A stretch of 16,479 nt of DNA from Cloacimonetes bacterium UBA6081. Lineage in GTDB: Bacteria; Cloacimonadota; Cloacimonadia; Cloacimonadales; Cloacimonadaceae. The position numbers and the translations under genes were made by a program. The stretch is from the NCBI GenBank assembly GCA_002428685.1, contig DIXL01000072.1, positions 1-16,479 on the forward strand, given 5' to 3'. The notes under the pieces are model-generated. The model saw only the letters and a list, made by a program, of their open reading frames with translations, did no database searches and had not been told where the DNA came from. Of this stretch, positions 1 to 7,161 are shown one piece after another (positions within the stretch are counted from its first letter, which is position 1; every line of letters begins with the position of its first letter).

Positions 1-220
1 TGAGTCAAAACGGGATAGAGGTTACATTGTAGCTCGGTGGGATGGGTATGAAATGTGAAGTAGCTGTGAAGTAAGAGGGAGGGTGAAAATTGTGAGTCAA
101 AACGGGATAGAGGTTACCTTGAAGCTCGGTGGGTTGGGTATGAAATGTGGGGTAGCTGTGAAGTAAGAGGGAGGGTGAAAATTGTGAGTCAAAACGGGCA
201 TGCAGAGTCAAAACGGTTAC
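1..220. repeat. 92-bp tandem repeat, two copies plus partial copies
   Basis: Two units with a period of exactly 92 bp lie at 1-92 and 93-184, differing at a few positions. A partial third unit at 185-198 is followed by a short 'gagtcaaaacgg' at 205-216. Each unit starts TGAGTCAAAACGGGATAGAG and ends GGGTGAAAATTG. A related copy lies at 6738-6829, also beyond the terminator of a giant gene. The reading frame through the repeat (about 74 codons on the minus strand) is repetitive, has no convincing start signal, and is best treated as non-coding. The array probably extends past the left edge of the window. Confidence 0.92.
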
Positions 221-256
221 AAAAAGCAAAGCCCCTACACATAAAGCATAGGGGCT
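221..256 (-). terminator. Rho-independent terminator of the 1813-aa gene
   Basis: On the minus strand, 21 bp after the stop codon, AGCCCCTA (256-249) pairs with TAGGGGCT (237-230) around an 11-nt loop. TTTGCTTTTTG follows. The perfect 8-bp GC-rich stem, the U-rich tail and the position directly 3' of the gene make this a standard intrinsic terminator. Confidence 0.88.
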
Positions 257-276
257 AAGTAATGGTATTTTATTAG

Positions 277-3200
277 TTATTTGAATCTAATTGGGGCAGG
301 ACCTGTTTGGTCAGGTTTCCCATTTTTCTGAAGCGGAGCATTCCGCATAGAAATGTTGTTGTTGATAGGTTGACGGTTATAATTGGTTCTTCCGCCCACT
401 GCGGTAACTTTGTAGAATTTCTTGGCAGAGGCAGGGCCGGTATAGCTGGTTCCACTCACGGTTGCTTCAAAAGTGAAGGTTCCGTAAGGATCGTCCGAAC
501 TATAGACCTTATAGGCCATTGCGCCGTCAATAGGAGCCCAGGTAAGGGTTCCGGAACCAGCAATTGTAACTACGGGAGCAGCAGCTAAGGTGCCATAAGG
601 AATGGCAAAGCCATCAACTTCGTAAGCATTGGTTCCCAAAGGACCAACCAGATATGCTCCACCCGTGGTTGTGTCTATCAGATACAGGCCACCAAAGGTG
701 CTGTAACCGCAAAGGAACAGCATACCATTAACCTGATCAAATGCAGCATCCTGGGCGTAATTTATGTCTATGCCAAAGAAGCCGATCAGCGTTAGTTCGT
801 ATGTGGTAGGATTGATAGTCCAAAGACAGTCATTACCCAGATCGATACCATACAAGGTATTGGTAAAGTTATCATAGGCAATGTCGATCATCAAACCACC
901 GAGATCTGGGAGATTAGTAGGTGTTCCTTCCAGATTGTACCACATTGTTCCAAGGACAGTGGCTAATCCGGTCGCATCATTGAGGGTGCAGAGCTGACCG
1001 GTTGTACCGGTAGCACCATACATGATGCTATGCGTGTCGTCCCAGGCGATACCCATTAAGGCTTGTCCTGGCTCACCAAGGGTAGGCAGATAGGTTCCTG
1101 TGAGCGGATCTATTTCATAATAGTTATCCGTGGCAAGAGTTCCATTATCATACTCTACACTCATCCAATTGCCGTTCATCCAGTCTGCACCGGACATGAA
1201 GTAGCTCCCAGTATAGAGGGTGGGAAGGGGGTTCAGGATGCCGGGAGTAGCGAGATTGAATTGGACAAACTGATCAGTTTGTGCATTCATAGCCAGAGCT
1301 GGTTGATCCAAGGTAACACAATACAGAGCATCGGTCAAGGTGTTATTAGCGGCAACAGTATCAGTTGCCAGGTTGGTAGTGATCACCACATCAAAAGCAG
1401 TATTTAGCAGCGGAGTAAGCGTTGCAAAAGTAACCTGTTGTGTGGCTCCCATTAGCAGGTCTGTTACAGTTTGAGTGTCGGTGTATGCTCCAATTGTGCA
1501 GGTAACAGTAAAGGTTTCGGTGTTGATACCATTGTTTCCAACTGTTGCCATGGGAGTAACGATTGTATTTTCCGGAACTACCTGCACGGGAGTATCGTAG
1601 GTTACAACCCTCACGTCATGATCTGGCGGAACCTGTAATGACACATTGTCCAGATACCAATAGTCAAATTGGTAGTGATTGCCGTCAAGCACCCAAGCTA
1701 CATAAGTAACCGGGGCACTGATTCCAGAGATTAACGCTGAAGTTAGCCCGCTGACATCGCCACCACCGCTTGTGATAGTGAAGGATGTGTCAAACCAGGT
1801 AGTGAGGTCGTGGCTATATTGCAGCTTAGCTGTTACGCCCGCGCCGTAATCATCATATAAATGATTGAACACAACCTGGAACATGGGAACACCAGTGGTA
1901 TTAATGGGGGGGCAGATAAAACGTGAAATACCAGTGCCGGAAACCCAGGTTCCAGTCATTTCATAAGGGGTTCCACCCGCATTACTGGTATTGGTAACAG
2001 TCCAGCGGTTTGAAGTAACTCCGTCTGAAAAGGTTTGAGTCCAGTTTAAAGGCCAGGTTCCATCAGTACCGAAATCTTGGGTGTAGGGAATGCTAACAGT
2101 GGGGTCTGATTCAATCACAAACTCACGTGGAGGCCATTGATGTTCTCCATTATTAGCTGCAACTGTCCAGAAATAATGATTGTCGTAAGCGTAAGTAATA
2201 GGATTGGTTACATCTTGGGTGGGATCGTAACTTGTAACTGCGGCACTCAAATCATAATAATATTCCGTATTCCAGAAATCGGTTGCATCATCAGTAGAGG
2301 ACACATAGAGGGTGTATCCGGAAGGTGTTCCACCAGCCCCATTCATTCCCCATGTAAAGTTAAACCCTGCAATGGGCATCACAGCTGCATCTGCTGGAGT
2401 TAAAAGAAGGGGTGCTGCGGGGGGATTGGAAGGATCTACCATAGAAGTAAAGCTCCAAATAGTATTTCCAACGGATTCACCAACGCCATTGTATGCAACC
2501 ACTTTCCAGTTATAAACAGTTTCGTATAGCAGGTTTGTGGTTGCTGTATAGGTAAGCCCGGTAACAGTGTCTAACAGAGTGGTGGGGTCGGCATTTGTAT
2601 CACAATACACTTTGTAACCTGTGGGAGCACTGCCTGTGGTGGGAGCAGTCCAGGTGAATGTAGGCAGCAAAGCCACACCTGTAGCATTGTTAACAGGTGC
2701 AGTAAGCGTTACAGGCCCGGGAGCACTTAGTGGTACCGCACTCAAATCCAGGGTGAAGGCAAATGACTGCGGGGTCGGCCAAGTGGAAATTATCAGATAA
2801 TAAGTTCCAGCTTGAAGGACTGTTCCGGCCATAGTAGCAGTTGAGCCCGAACTGGTAGCAATACCCAAAACGGGTGCGGGCGTTACGGGATTGGGAGTGG
2901 TATTCACAATTAGCATACCAACCCAAGTGCCGCCTGCGGTTGCGCTTAGGGTTCCGCTTACAGTGCTTGGGACAGCAAGGGTAAACTGCAGAACCATGTC
3001 ATCGCCACCGATATAAGAGCTATTCGGGGTTACCCAGGTGCTTTCATAGTCATCACCATAGAGAGAGGTATCTCCCGTAAAGCCAACTAAGGGCAATGTA
3101 ACCGGTAACGGGTTTTCAACGGTTGAGCCGGCAGGCCTGATATATCCTAAACCATCCAGATCAATAGTCGTAGTTCCAAGGCTGTGAACTATGGTTACGG

Positions 3201-5718
3201 TTCCTTCATGTGCTACTGCAGATGTGGGCAGATACTGAACGGTGAAATTGGTGGATTCTCCAGCATCAAGCGACATATCAGTGGGGGCAACGCTAATGGT
3301 AAAATAGTCGTTTCCGGTGGTGATATCCACACTTGTAAGATCAAGTGTGCCACCACCAGTATTAGCGATGGTGAATACCTGTGTAGCCGGGACACCTACA
3401 TCTACTTGTAAAAAATCCCAACTGGTGGGAGTTACGCTGAAGACCGGCTCAGCAGGGATATTTTCGACAACAACGTCATCAATCCCAAGGTCAGTCATGT
3501 AATTCCCATAGTTACTGACTCCTTTGAAACGAATGAATACAGTTGATGATTCATATCCCGCCAAACTGATGGTGTTCTGATACCATGCCAGCGTATTCGC
3601 TGCATTGGAATGAGTATAGAGGGTTGTCCAGCTAACCTGATTATCTGTGGAAATTTCCACTAACAAGGGTTCTGCCACAGTGTCTGTGCCAATCCAATAC
3701 GAGTACTTTAACCGCATAGATTCGGCAGGTAAACTCAGGGGCGGAGTAGTCATGTAATAAGGATTGTAAGTTGTGGTCGCCAAATAGCAATATAGATAGG
3801 CAAAGTTAGGAGTGCTATTGGGAGCAGCAGGGCCATGAGTTGCATCAGCAGTAGCTGTTTTCCAGTGTTGAGTAGCTCCTGCAGTGCCTTCTGTCGCCGA
3901 CCAATTTAATGGTAGCGCAGGGGCTGTTACGGTATCGAAGCTCTCATTCCAGGGGAAGGTTTCAATTATTGGATTATCTCTGGTGGTGAAACTACGGACA
4001 GCAGCTTGAGCACTGGTTCCGGCACCATTATAGGCTTCCACTGTCCAGTAGTAGGTGGTATTCCAGGCCAGAGGGGTGGTGTAAGTATAGGTAAGCCCAG
4101 TCTGATCCACTACCATGGAGGTGGGAGGATTGGTGGTGCCAACATACAGTCTGTATCCTGTGGGCACGCCACCAGTTATGGGAGCAGTCCAGGTAAAAGT
4201 AGGATATTCATTCACGTTTATGGCCAGATCAGCAGGAACGCTGAGTGCTGGAGCACCTGGTATTTCCGGAGTAATATCAGGACCAAAAACTGCATCAACG
4301 TAGTAGGAGGCATAAGAATATCCACCAGCCCTAATACCCAAGTAATAATTATTACCGGCAAGAGTGCTAAGGTCTATTACCCGGTTTACCCATACGCTTG
4401 CAGTGGGATGTGTAAAAGAAGATCCAGGCACCTGTGTCCATGTTACCCTATCAGAAGAATATACTACATCCCAGGTAGCTGATGCGCTGGTAGTTGAACA
4501 ATATGTCCAAAAATCCAAGTTACTCGTAGCGGTAATAGTAACCTTGGGTGTGGACAAAATGTACAGAGCGGAATCATAAGGATATTTATAAGCGCTGGCA
4601 ATGCCATGCTTGAAATACGACGTGCTTCTGCTCCAGGTTCCTGGATTTGCCCAACCCGCAGGCGGGAAGGCTGTTGGTTCAAAACTTTCCGCAAGCTGTG
4701 TTGCTGTTGGCGTTTTGAAGCTCCAGGTATCTGTTGCAGCCGCAGGACCATGATCATTGCGGGCTACGATGTTCCAATAATAGGTGGTTCCAGCCGCAAG
4801 AGCAGGGGCATAGCTGGTGGCACCTTGATTTACTACGAAAGGAGGTGTGGCTGATGTGCCAAAATATACATCATAAGATGTGGCACCACCACCGCCACCA
4901 GCCCAATTAAGGGTGGCATCGGTGAAAGCCCATCCGTTATTGGCGGGGCTAATTAGCACAGCCGGATTGGGCGGAGTGGTATAAACAGGATAATTAATGT
5001 GGAAAACACGTCTTTCACCATCTGCAGTGCTGTTAAGATTGGCCATCGCACTGCTGGCGGGGAAGGAAGTGGTCGTTAATGAAGTTGCGGTATTACTCCA
5101 AGCAGGTGTTGTATTGATTGTTAAAACCTGCCCTATAGAGCCTGCTACATTACTTGTGGAAACATAAATGCCACGAGCTTGGGCTGAAGTGCTCATGTTC
5201 CACATGGTTCCATACACGAACTTAATATTGTTGCTGCCTTCATAAAGCCAGGCCTGCATCGTGCAGTAAGTTCCGGTTGTGTCATTAGTGTAGTTGACGC
5301 GCATATTTTCCCATTCTACAATCAGCTTACGGTTTGGCTCAGAGCCCACAACCTTATAATGCAAAGCTCCAGTAGTTTGAATGGAATTATCTCCGGAAAG
5401 CGGTGCCAATAAAGCATATCCTGCTGCAGGAGTAGTGGCTCCACCAGAGATTACGGTCGATCCAAGTCGCATCTGTCCATTGGAATTGGCGGAGAACTGA
5501 GTGTATGCTCCCAGGCCAAAGCCAAAAGTGAAACCTATATTGGTAACCGGGGAAGCATCATCATCGTGGTAAGCAGCACTAAGTAGGGCTGTACTACCGG
5601 TCATATCCTCCAGGGTTCCATCGGTTGTAGTGCTAAAGGTATATTCGGCAATGGTTTGAGCCAAAATCAACGTCATACTGAAAATCAGTATAACGAGTAG
5701 TAGCGATAATTTCTTCAT
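277..5718 (-). CDS. Giant secreted modular FN3 / choice-of-anchor J protein (1813 aa)
   Basis: Probable cell-surface or secreted protein with no catalytic motif visible; adhesion or binding is an inference. Residues 1-21 form a Sec signal peptide (MKK, hydrophobic core, cut near LAQ). The start is ATG with AGGAG at 5729-5733, 10 nt upstream. Approximate modules: N-terminal beta-sandwich 22-245 ('NIGFTFGFG', 'FSANSNGQMRLGS'); FN3-like 250-335; jelly-roll of choice-of-anchor J type 338-480 (starts 'LAESFEP'); FN3 484-577; second jelly-roll 580-750; SPD-2/Hydin-like domain 752-860 ('FTIANTGGGTLDL'); PPC-like beta domain 862-994; FN3 996-1093; FN3 1094-1204; third jelly-roll 1206-1364; CARDB-like 1366-1465; propeller-like repeats 1466-1706 ('IDPLTGTYLPTLG', 'INPTTYELTLIG'); C-terminal FN3-like 1712-1770 with 'DPYGTF' and 'KKFYKVTAV'; basic tail of about 38 residues. 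No 'YPNPFNP'-type T9SS tail is seen. Domain names come from recalled consensus patterns, not a profile search. It has its own leader and terminator, so it is probably monocistronic. Confidence 0.93.
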   Translation of the reverse strand: MKKLSLLLVILIFSMTLILAQTIAEYTFSTTTDGTLEDMTGSTALLSAAYHDDDASPVTNIGFTFGFGLGAYTQFSANSNGQMRLGSTVISGGATTPAAGYALLAPLSGDNSIQTTGALHYKVVGSEPNRKLIVEWENMRVNYTNDTTGTYCTMQAWLYEGSNNIKFVYGTMWNMSTSAQARGIYVSTSNVAGSIGQVLTINTTPAWSNTATSLTTTSFPASSAMANLNSTADGERRVFHINYPVYTTPPNPAVLISPANNGWAFTDATLNWAGGGGGATSYDVYFGTSATPPFVVNQGATSYAPALAAGTTYYWNIVARNDHGPAAATDTWSFKTPTATQLAESFEPTAFPPAGWANPGTWSRSTSYFKHGIASAYKYPYDSALYILSTPKVTITATSNLDFWTYCSTTSASATWDVVYSSDRVTWTQVPGSSFTHPTASVWVNRVIDLSTLAGNNYYLGIRAGGYSYASYYVDAVFGPDITPEIPGAPALSVPADLAINVNEYPTFTWTAPITGGVPTGYRLYVGTTNPPTSMVVDQTGLTYTYTTPLAWNTTYYWTVEAYNGAGTSAQAAVRSFTTRDNPIIETFPWNESFDTVTAPALPLNWSATEGTAGATQHWKTATADATHGPAAPNSTPNFAYLYCYLATTTYNPYYMTTPPLSLPAESMRLKYSYWIGTDTVAEPLLVEISTDNQVSWTTLYTHSNAANTLAWYQNTISLAGYESSTVFIRFKGVSNYGNYMTDLGIDDVVVENIPAEPVFSVTPTSWDFLQVDVGVPATQVFTIANTGGGTLDLTSVDITTGNDYFTISVAPTDMSLDAGESTNFTVQYLPTSAVAHEGTVTIVHSLGTTTIDLDGLGYIRPAGSTVENPLPVTLPLVGFTGDTSLYGDDYESTWVTPNSSYIGGDDMVLQFTLAVPSTVSGTLSATAGGTWVGMLIVNTTPNPVTPAPVLGIATSSGSTATMAGTVLQAGTYYLIISTWPTPQSFAFTLDLSAVPLSAPGPVTLTAPVNNATGVALLPTFTWTAPTTGSAPTGYKVYCDTNADPTTLLDTVTGLTYTATTNLLYETVYNWKVVAYNGVGESVGNTIWSFTSMVDPSNPPAAPLLLTPADAAVMPIAGFNFTWGMNGAGGTPSGYTLYVSSTDDATDFWNTEYYYDLSAAVTSYDPTQDVTNPITYAYDNHYFWTVAANNGEHQWPPREFVIESDPTVSIPYTQDFGTDGTWPLNWTQTFSDGVTSNRWTVTNTSNAGGTPYEMTGTWVSGTGISRFICPPINTTGVPMFQVVFNHLYDDYGAGVTAKLQYSHDLTTWFDTSFTITSGGGDVSGLTSALISGISAPVTYVAWVLDGNHYQFDYWYLDNVSLQVPPDHDVRVVTYDTPVQVVPENTIVTPMATVGNNGINTETFTVTCTIGAYTDTQTVTDLLMGATQQVTFATLTPLLNTAFDVVITTNLATDTVAANNTLTDALYCVTLDQPALAMNAQTDQFVQFNLATPGILNPLPTLYTGSYFMSGADWMNGNWMSVEYDNGTLATDNYYEIDPLTGTYLPTLGEPGQALMGIAWDDTHSIMYGATGTTGQLCTLNDATGLATVLGTMWYNLEGTPTNLPDLGGLMIDIAYDNFTNTLYGIDLGNDCLWTINPTTYELTLIGFFGIDINYAQDAAFDQVNGMLFLCGYSTFGGLYLIDTTTGGAYLVGPLGTNAYEVDGFAIPYGTLAAAPVVTIAGSGTLTWAPIDGAMAYKVYSSDDPYGTFTFEATVSGTSYTGPASAKKFYKVTAVGGRTNYNRQPINNNISMRNAPLQKNGKPDQTGPAPIRFK

Positions 5719-5789
5719 AGTAAGAAAACTCCTTGTTTTGGTGAATTTCTTGAAGATTAGTTAAGGTGTTTTAACTATAGGCTATGCCT

Positions 5790-5889
5790 CAAATATATCT
5801 GTCTTTCCGGACTTGATCCGGAATCCAATGAAATCGGATTCCTTCCTTCGCAGGAAGGACACTGGGGAAAAAGGAATGACAAATATCTG
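5790..5889. repeat. REP/MITE-like hairpin insertion in the leader of the 1813-aa gene
   Basis: The core, 5801-5880, has inverted ends GTCTTTCC and GGAATGAC (7 of 8 pair). It holds three internal hairpins: TTCCGGA/TCCGGAA (5805-5811 and 5817-5823), GGAATCC/GGATTCC (5820-5826 and 5836-5842) and CCTTCCT-TCGC-AGGAAGG (5841-5858). It is flanked by near-direct repeats, CAAATATATCTG (5790-5801) and CAAATATCTG (5880-5889), which look like a target duplication. The ends match the GTCGTTCC ends of the larger elements at 6859 and 15901, so the three may be one family. It lies between the start codon and the conserved palindrome at 5971, and would be transcribed in the leader. Confidence 0.7.
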
Positions 5890-6345
5890 ATTTGGGCACA
5901 AGCCATACTTGTTTTTGAGGTTTAATTGTTGGTGGGAAAACGGCAATTCTGCACAGCACACCGGTCTTGGTAATAATGTGCGATGATTATTAGACAAAGA
6001 GTGTGCGGGGGCAAACTTGGCTGGTTTTCCGGATTTAGAGAGATTTGTTTGATTTTGACATTGAGGAAGTGTAGGAATTGGGACGCTCTTCACCGAAACC
6101 TGGCACTTTGCACCAGAGGCGGCTTGGGAACAAGCCTGCGGGGCTGCATTCGGTTTTGCGCATTCAAGAAGATACAAATTTACTCCTTTGGGCTATGGCA
6201 TCCGTGATTCCACTTATAAATAAATAAACACAATGTAAGCTCCTGATCCAACGGACTAAGGGCTAACCTCTTAATAACAAGGCATCTAACAACTGTGTCA
6301 GAGTCCTTTTTCAAGCTCAGTTACATATTTGTGCAAGTGTAAAAT
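5881..6345 (-). promoter_or_regulatory. Long upstream leader region of the 1813-aa gene
   Basis: No convincing gene is seen in this stretch. Read on the minus strand it shares collinear blocks with the region upstream of the 2310-aa gene: GGAGTAAAT (6186-6178) and the palindrome at 5971-5992. A GGCTTG-GGAA-CAAGCC hairpin lies at 6121-6136. The block order and spacing suggest a transcribed leader or extended regulatory region. A TTG-initiated frame (6177-5782) starts 5 nt after AGGAG, but it runs through the REP-like element and its translation looks like non-coding sequence. Confidence 0.4.
5971..5992 (-). promoter_or_regulatory. Conserved palindrome upstream of the 1813-aa gene
   Basis: TAATAAT, an 8-nt spacer GTGCGATG, then ATTATTA: perfect 7-bp arms. 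The 19-bp core ATAATGTGCGATGATTATT (5973-5991) recurs exactly at 14239-14257 upstream of the other giant gene. It starts about 253 bp from the start codon here and about 144 bp there. It could be an operator, a transcription-factor site or an RNA leader element; the sequence alone does not decide. Confidence 0.55.
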
Positions 6346-6359
6346 AATGTCAAGCAGAA
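6346..6359 (-). promoter_or_regulatory. Shared TTGACA-containing motif, candidate -35 region
   Basis: On the minus strand this reads TTCTGCTTGACATT, with a perfect TTGACA (6353-6348). Exactly 17 nt on is AAATAT, only a weak -10 match. The same 14-mer occurs at 14616-14603 upstream of the 2310-aa gene. If it is the promoter, the leader is about 600 nt long. Confidence 0.4.
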
Positions 6360-6405
6360 AAATCGTGTTTTTTGTAACAGGTGAGATTCTTGTTGCGGCA
6401 CCGTG

Positions 6406-6585
6406 GGATGTTTTGACCTTAAAACGCTTCCCCCAGTTGCAACTCCTTGTTTAAATTTATCCCAGGGGTTTGCATTAGCCAGACCGGTATGAGTAGGATG
6501 TTTTGACCTTAAAACGACCCCACACAGTTGCAACTCCTTGTTTAAATTTATCTCCGGGGTTTGCATTAGCCAGACTGGTATAAAT
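6406..6585. repeat. 90-bp tandem repeat, two copies
   Basis: Units at 6406-6495 and 6496-6585 have an exact period of 90 bp. Both contain GTTTTGACCTTAAAACG (GTTTT/AAAAC inverted), then 'cagttgcaactccttg', 'tttaaatttatc' and 'gggtttgcattagccaga'. The 81-codon minus-strand frame (6566-6321) is this repeat translated twice and has no credible start, so it is not annotated as a gene. Confidence 0.9.
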
Positions 6586-6717
6586 TGACTTCTGGTCGTT
6601 TTTGGGTTAAAACGAAAACTTAAAGAAACAGGTATATTTCACTCGAGACTCTGAGAAAGGGATAATTCTTCTGCATAGAGCCAGCTTCATGGCTCTGAGT
6701 GTTTTGCTGTGTAGATT

Positions 6718-6829
6718 GTTTTAACTCACAATTTTTCGGATAGTGGTTACCTTGAAGCTCGGTGGGTTGGGTATGAAATGTGAGGTAGCTCTGAAATGAG
6801 AGAAATGGGTGAAAATTGTGAGTCAAAAC
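6718..6829. repeat. Third copy of the 92-bp repeat, bounded by an 18-bp inverted repeat
   Basis: 6738-6829 matches the 1-184 units closely from GGATAG to TGAGTCAAAAC, with differences around 6791-6806. Unlike the tandem copies it is bounded by inverted arms: GTTTTAACTCACAATTTT (6718-6735) and AAAATTGTGAGTCAAAAC (6812-6829), 17 of 18 positions complementary. This gives the copy a MITE- or stem-loop-like outline. Confidence 0.85.
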
Positions 6830-6858
6830 AAGGAGATCGTTGCACATAGCGAACTAGT

Positions 6859-6996
6859 TGTCGTTCCCGCGTAGGCGGGAATCCAGCCCTAAAGAATCCC
6901 AGAGGGATGACAGATAATTTGTTGCTGTATAAACAATTATGTGTCGTAATTCCAGGACTAATATAGGGCTGGATTCCCGCCTCCGCGGGAACGACA
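6859..6996. repeat. Large REP-type inverted repeat
   Basis: Two 32-bp arms, 6859-6890 and 6965-6996, are complementary apart from one base. Each arm carries its own hairpin, GTTCCC-N8-GGGAAT, resembling the dRS3 repeats known from Neisseria (ATTCCC-N8-GGGAAT) and other REP/BIME elements. The interior of about 74 bp holds a smaller GAATCCC-AGA-GGGATGAC hairpin (6894-6911). The minus-strand frame here encodes an 'FPRRRESS'-type peptide, a well-known artefact of such repeats. A second element with the same arms and a different interior lies at 15901-16042. Confidence 0.92.
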
Positions 6997-7026
6997 AACA
7001 GGACAAAACAAGTAAATTAATTTTTG

Positions 7027-7076
7027 GGTAATTATGCCAAAGTCCCAAATTGGTAATTATGCCAAAGTCCCAAATT
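7027..7076. repeat. 25-bp perfect tandem repeat, two copies
   Basis: Two identical 25-bp units at 7027-7051 and 7052-7076 begin GGTAATTATGCC and end AAAGTCCCAAATT. They are followed at once by TGTGGATCAAAACG, one of the AAAACG punctuation motifs of this window. They lie just beyond the terminator of the 2310-aa gene. Confidence 0.9.
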
Positions 7077-7097
7077 GTGGATCAAAACGTAGCCGAA

Positions 7098-7130
7098 CTA
7101 AAAAACCCCCGGCCGATAAGCCAGGGGTTT
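7098..7130 (-). terminator. Rho-independent terminator of the 2310-aa gene
   Basis: Read on the minus strand, AAACCCCTGGC, a TTATC loop, then GGCCGGGGG form a GC-rich stem with one asymmetry, followed by TTTTTTAG. It begins about 32 bp after the stop codon and fits a standard intrinsic terminator. Confidence 0.87.
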
Positions 7131-7161
7131 GCAATATGGGACTTTAGAATTATGGGTTAAT

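Noticed and set aside
1..220. Possible CRISPR array at the left edge
   Set aside because: The units are contiguous 92-bp tandem repeats with no short conserved repeat alternating with unique spacers, and no cas gene is present.
5..229. 74-codon minus-strand frame over the left-edge repeats
   Set aside because: A translation of the 92-bp tandem repeat; unit length 92 is not a multiple of 3, so the second copy is read in a different frame.
4006..4482. 158-codon plus-strand frame inside the 1813-aa gene
   Set aside because: Antisense shadow of a clearly coding, domain-rich gene; composition is Gly/Ser/Ile-rich without domain character.
277..5718. T9SS-type C-terminal sorting domain in the giants
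   Set aside because: Neither protein has the 'YPNPFNP'-style start or the conserved terminal strands; the C-terminal module is FN3-like instead.
5782..6177. 131-codon TTG-initiated minus-strand frame with AGGAG 5 nt upstream
   Set aside because: It runs through the REP-like hairpin element and the palindrome. The translation has the Cys/Pro/Ser-rich look of non-coding DNA and matches no family I know. The RBS-like string is better explained as part of the shared leader.
6321..6566. 81-codon minus-strand frame in the 90-bp repeat
   Set aside because: It is the tandem repeat translated twice, followed by the candidate -35 region. No credible start site or protein character.
6854..7048. 64-codon minus-strand frame with an 'FPRRRESS'-type peptide
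   Set aside because: This peptide is a known artefact of REP-type GTTCCC-N8-GGGAAT repeats; the frame is built of the inverted repeat.
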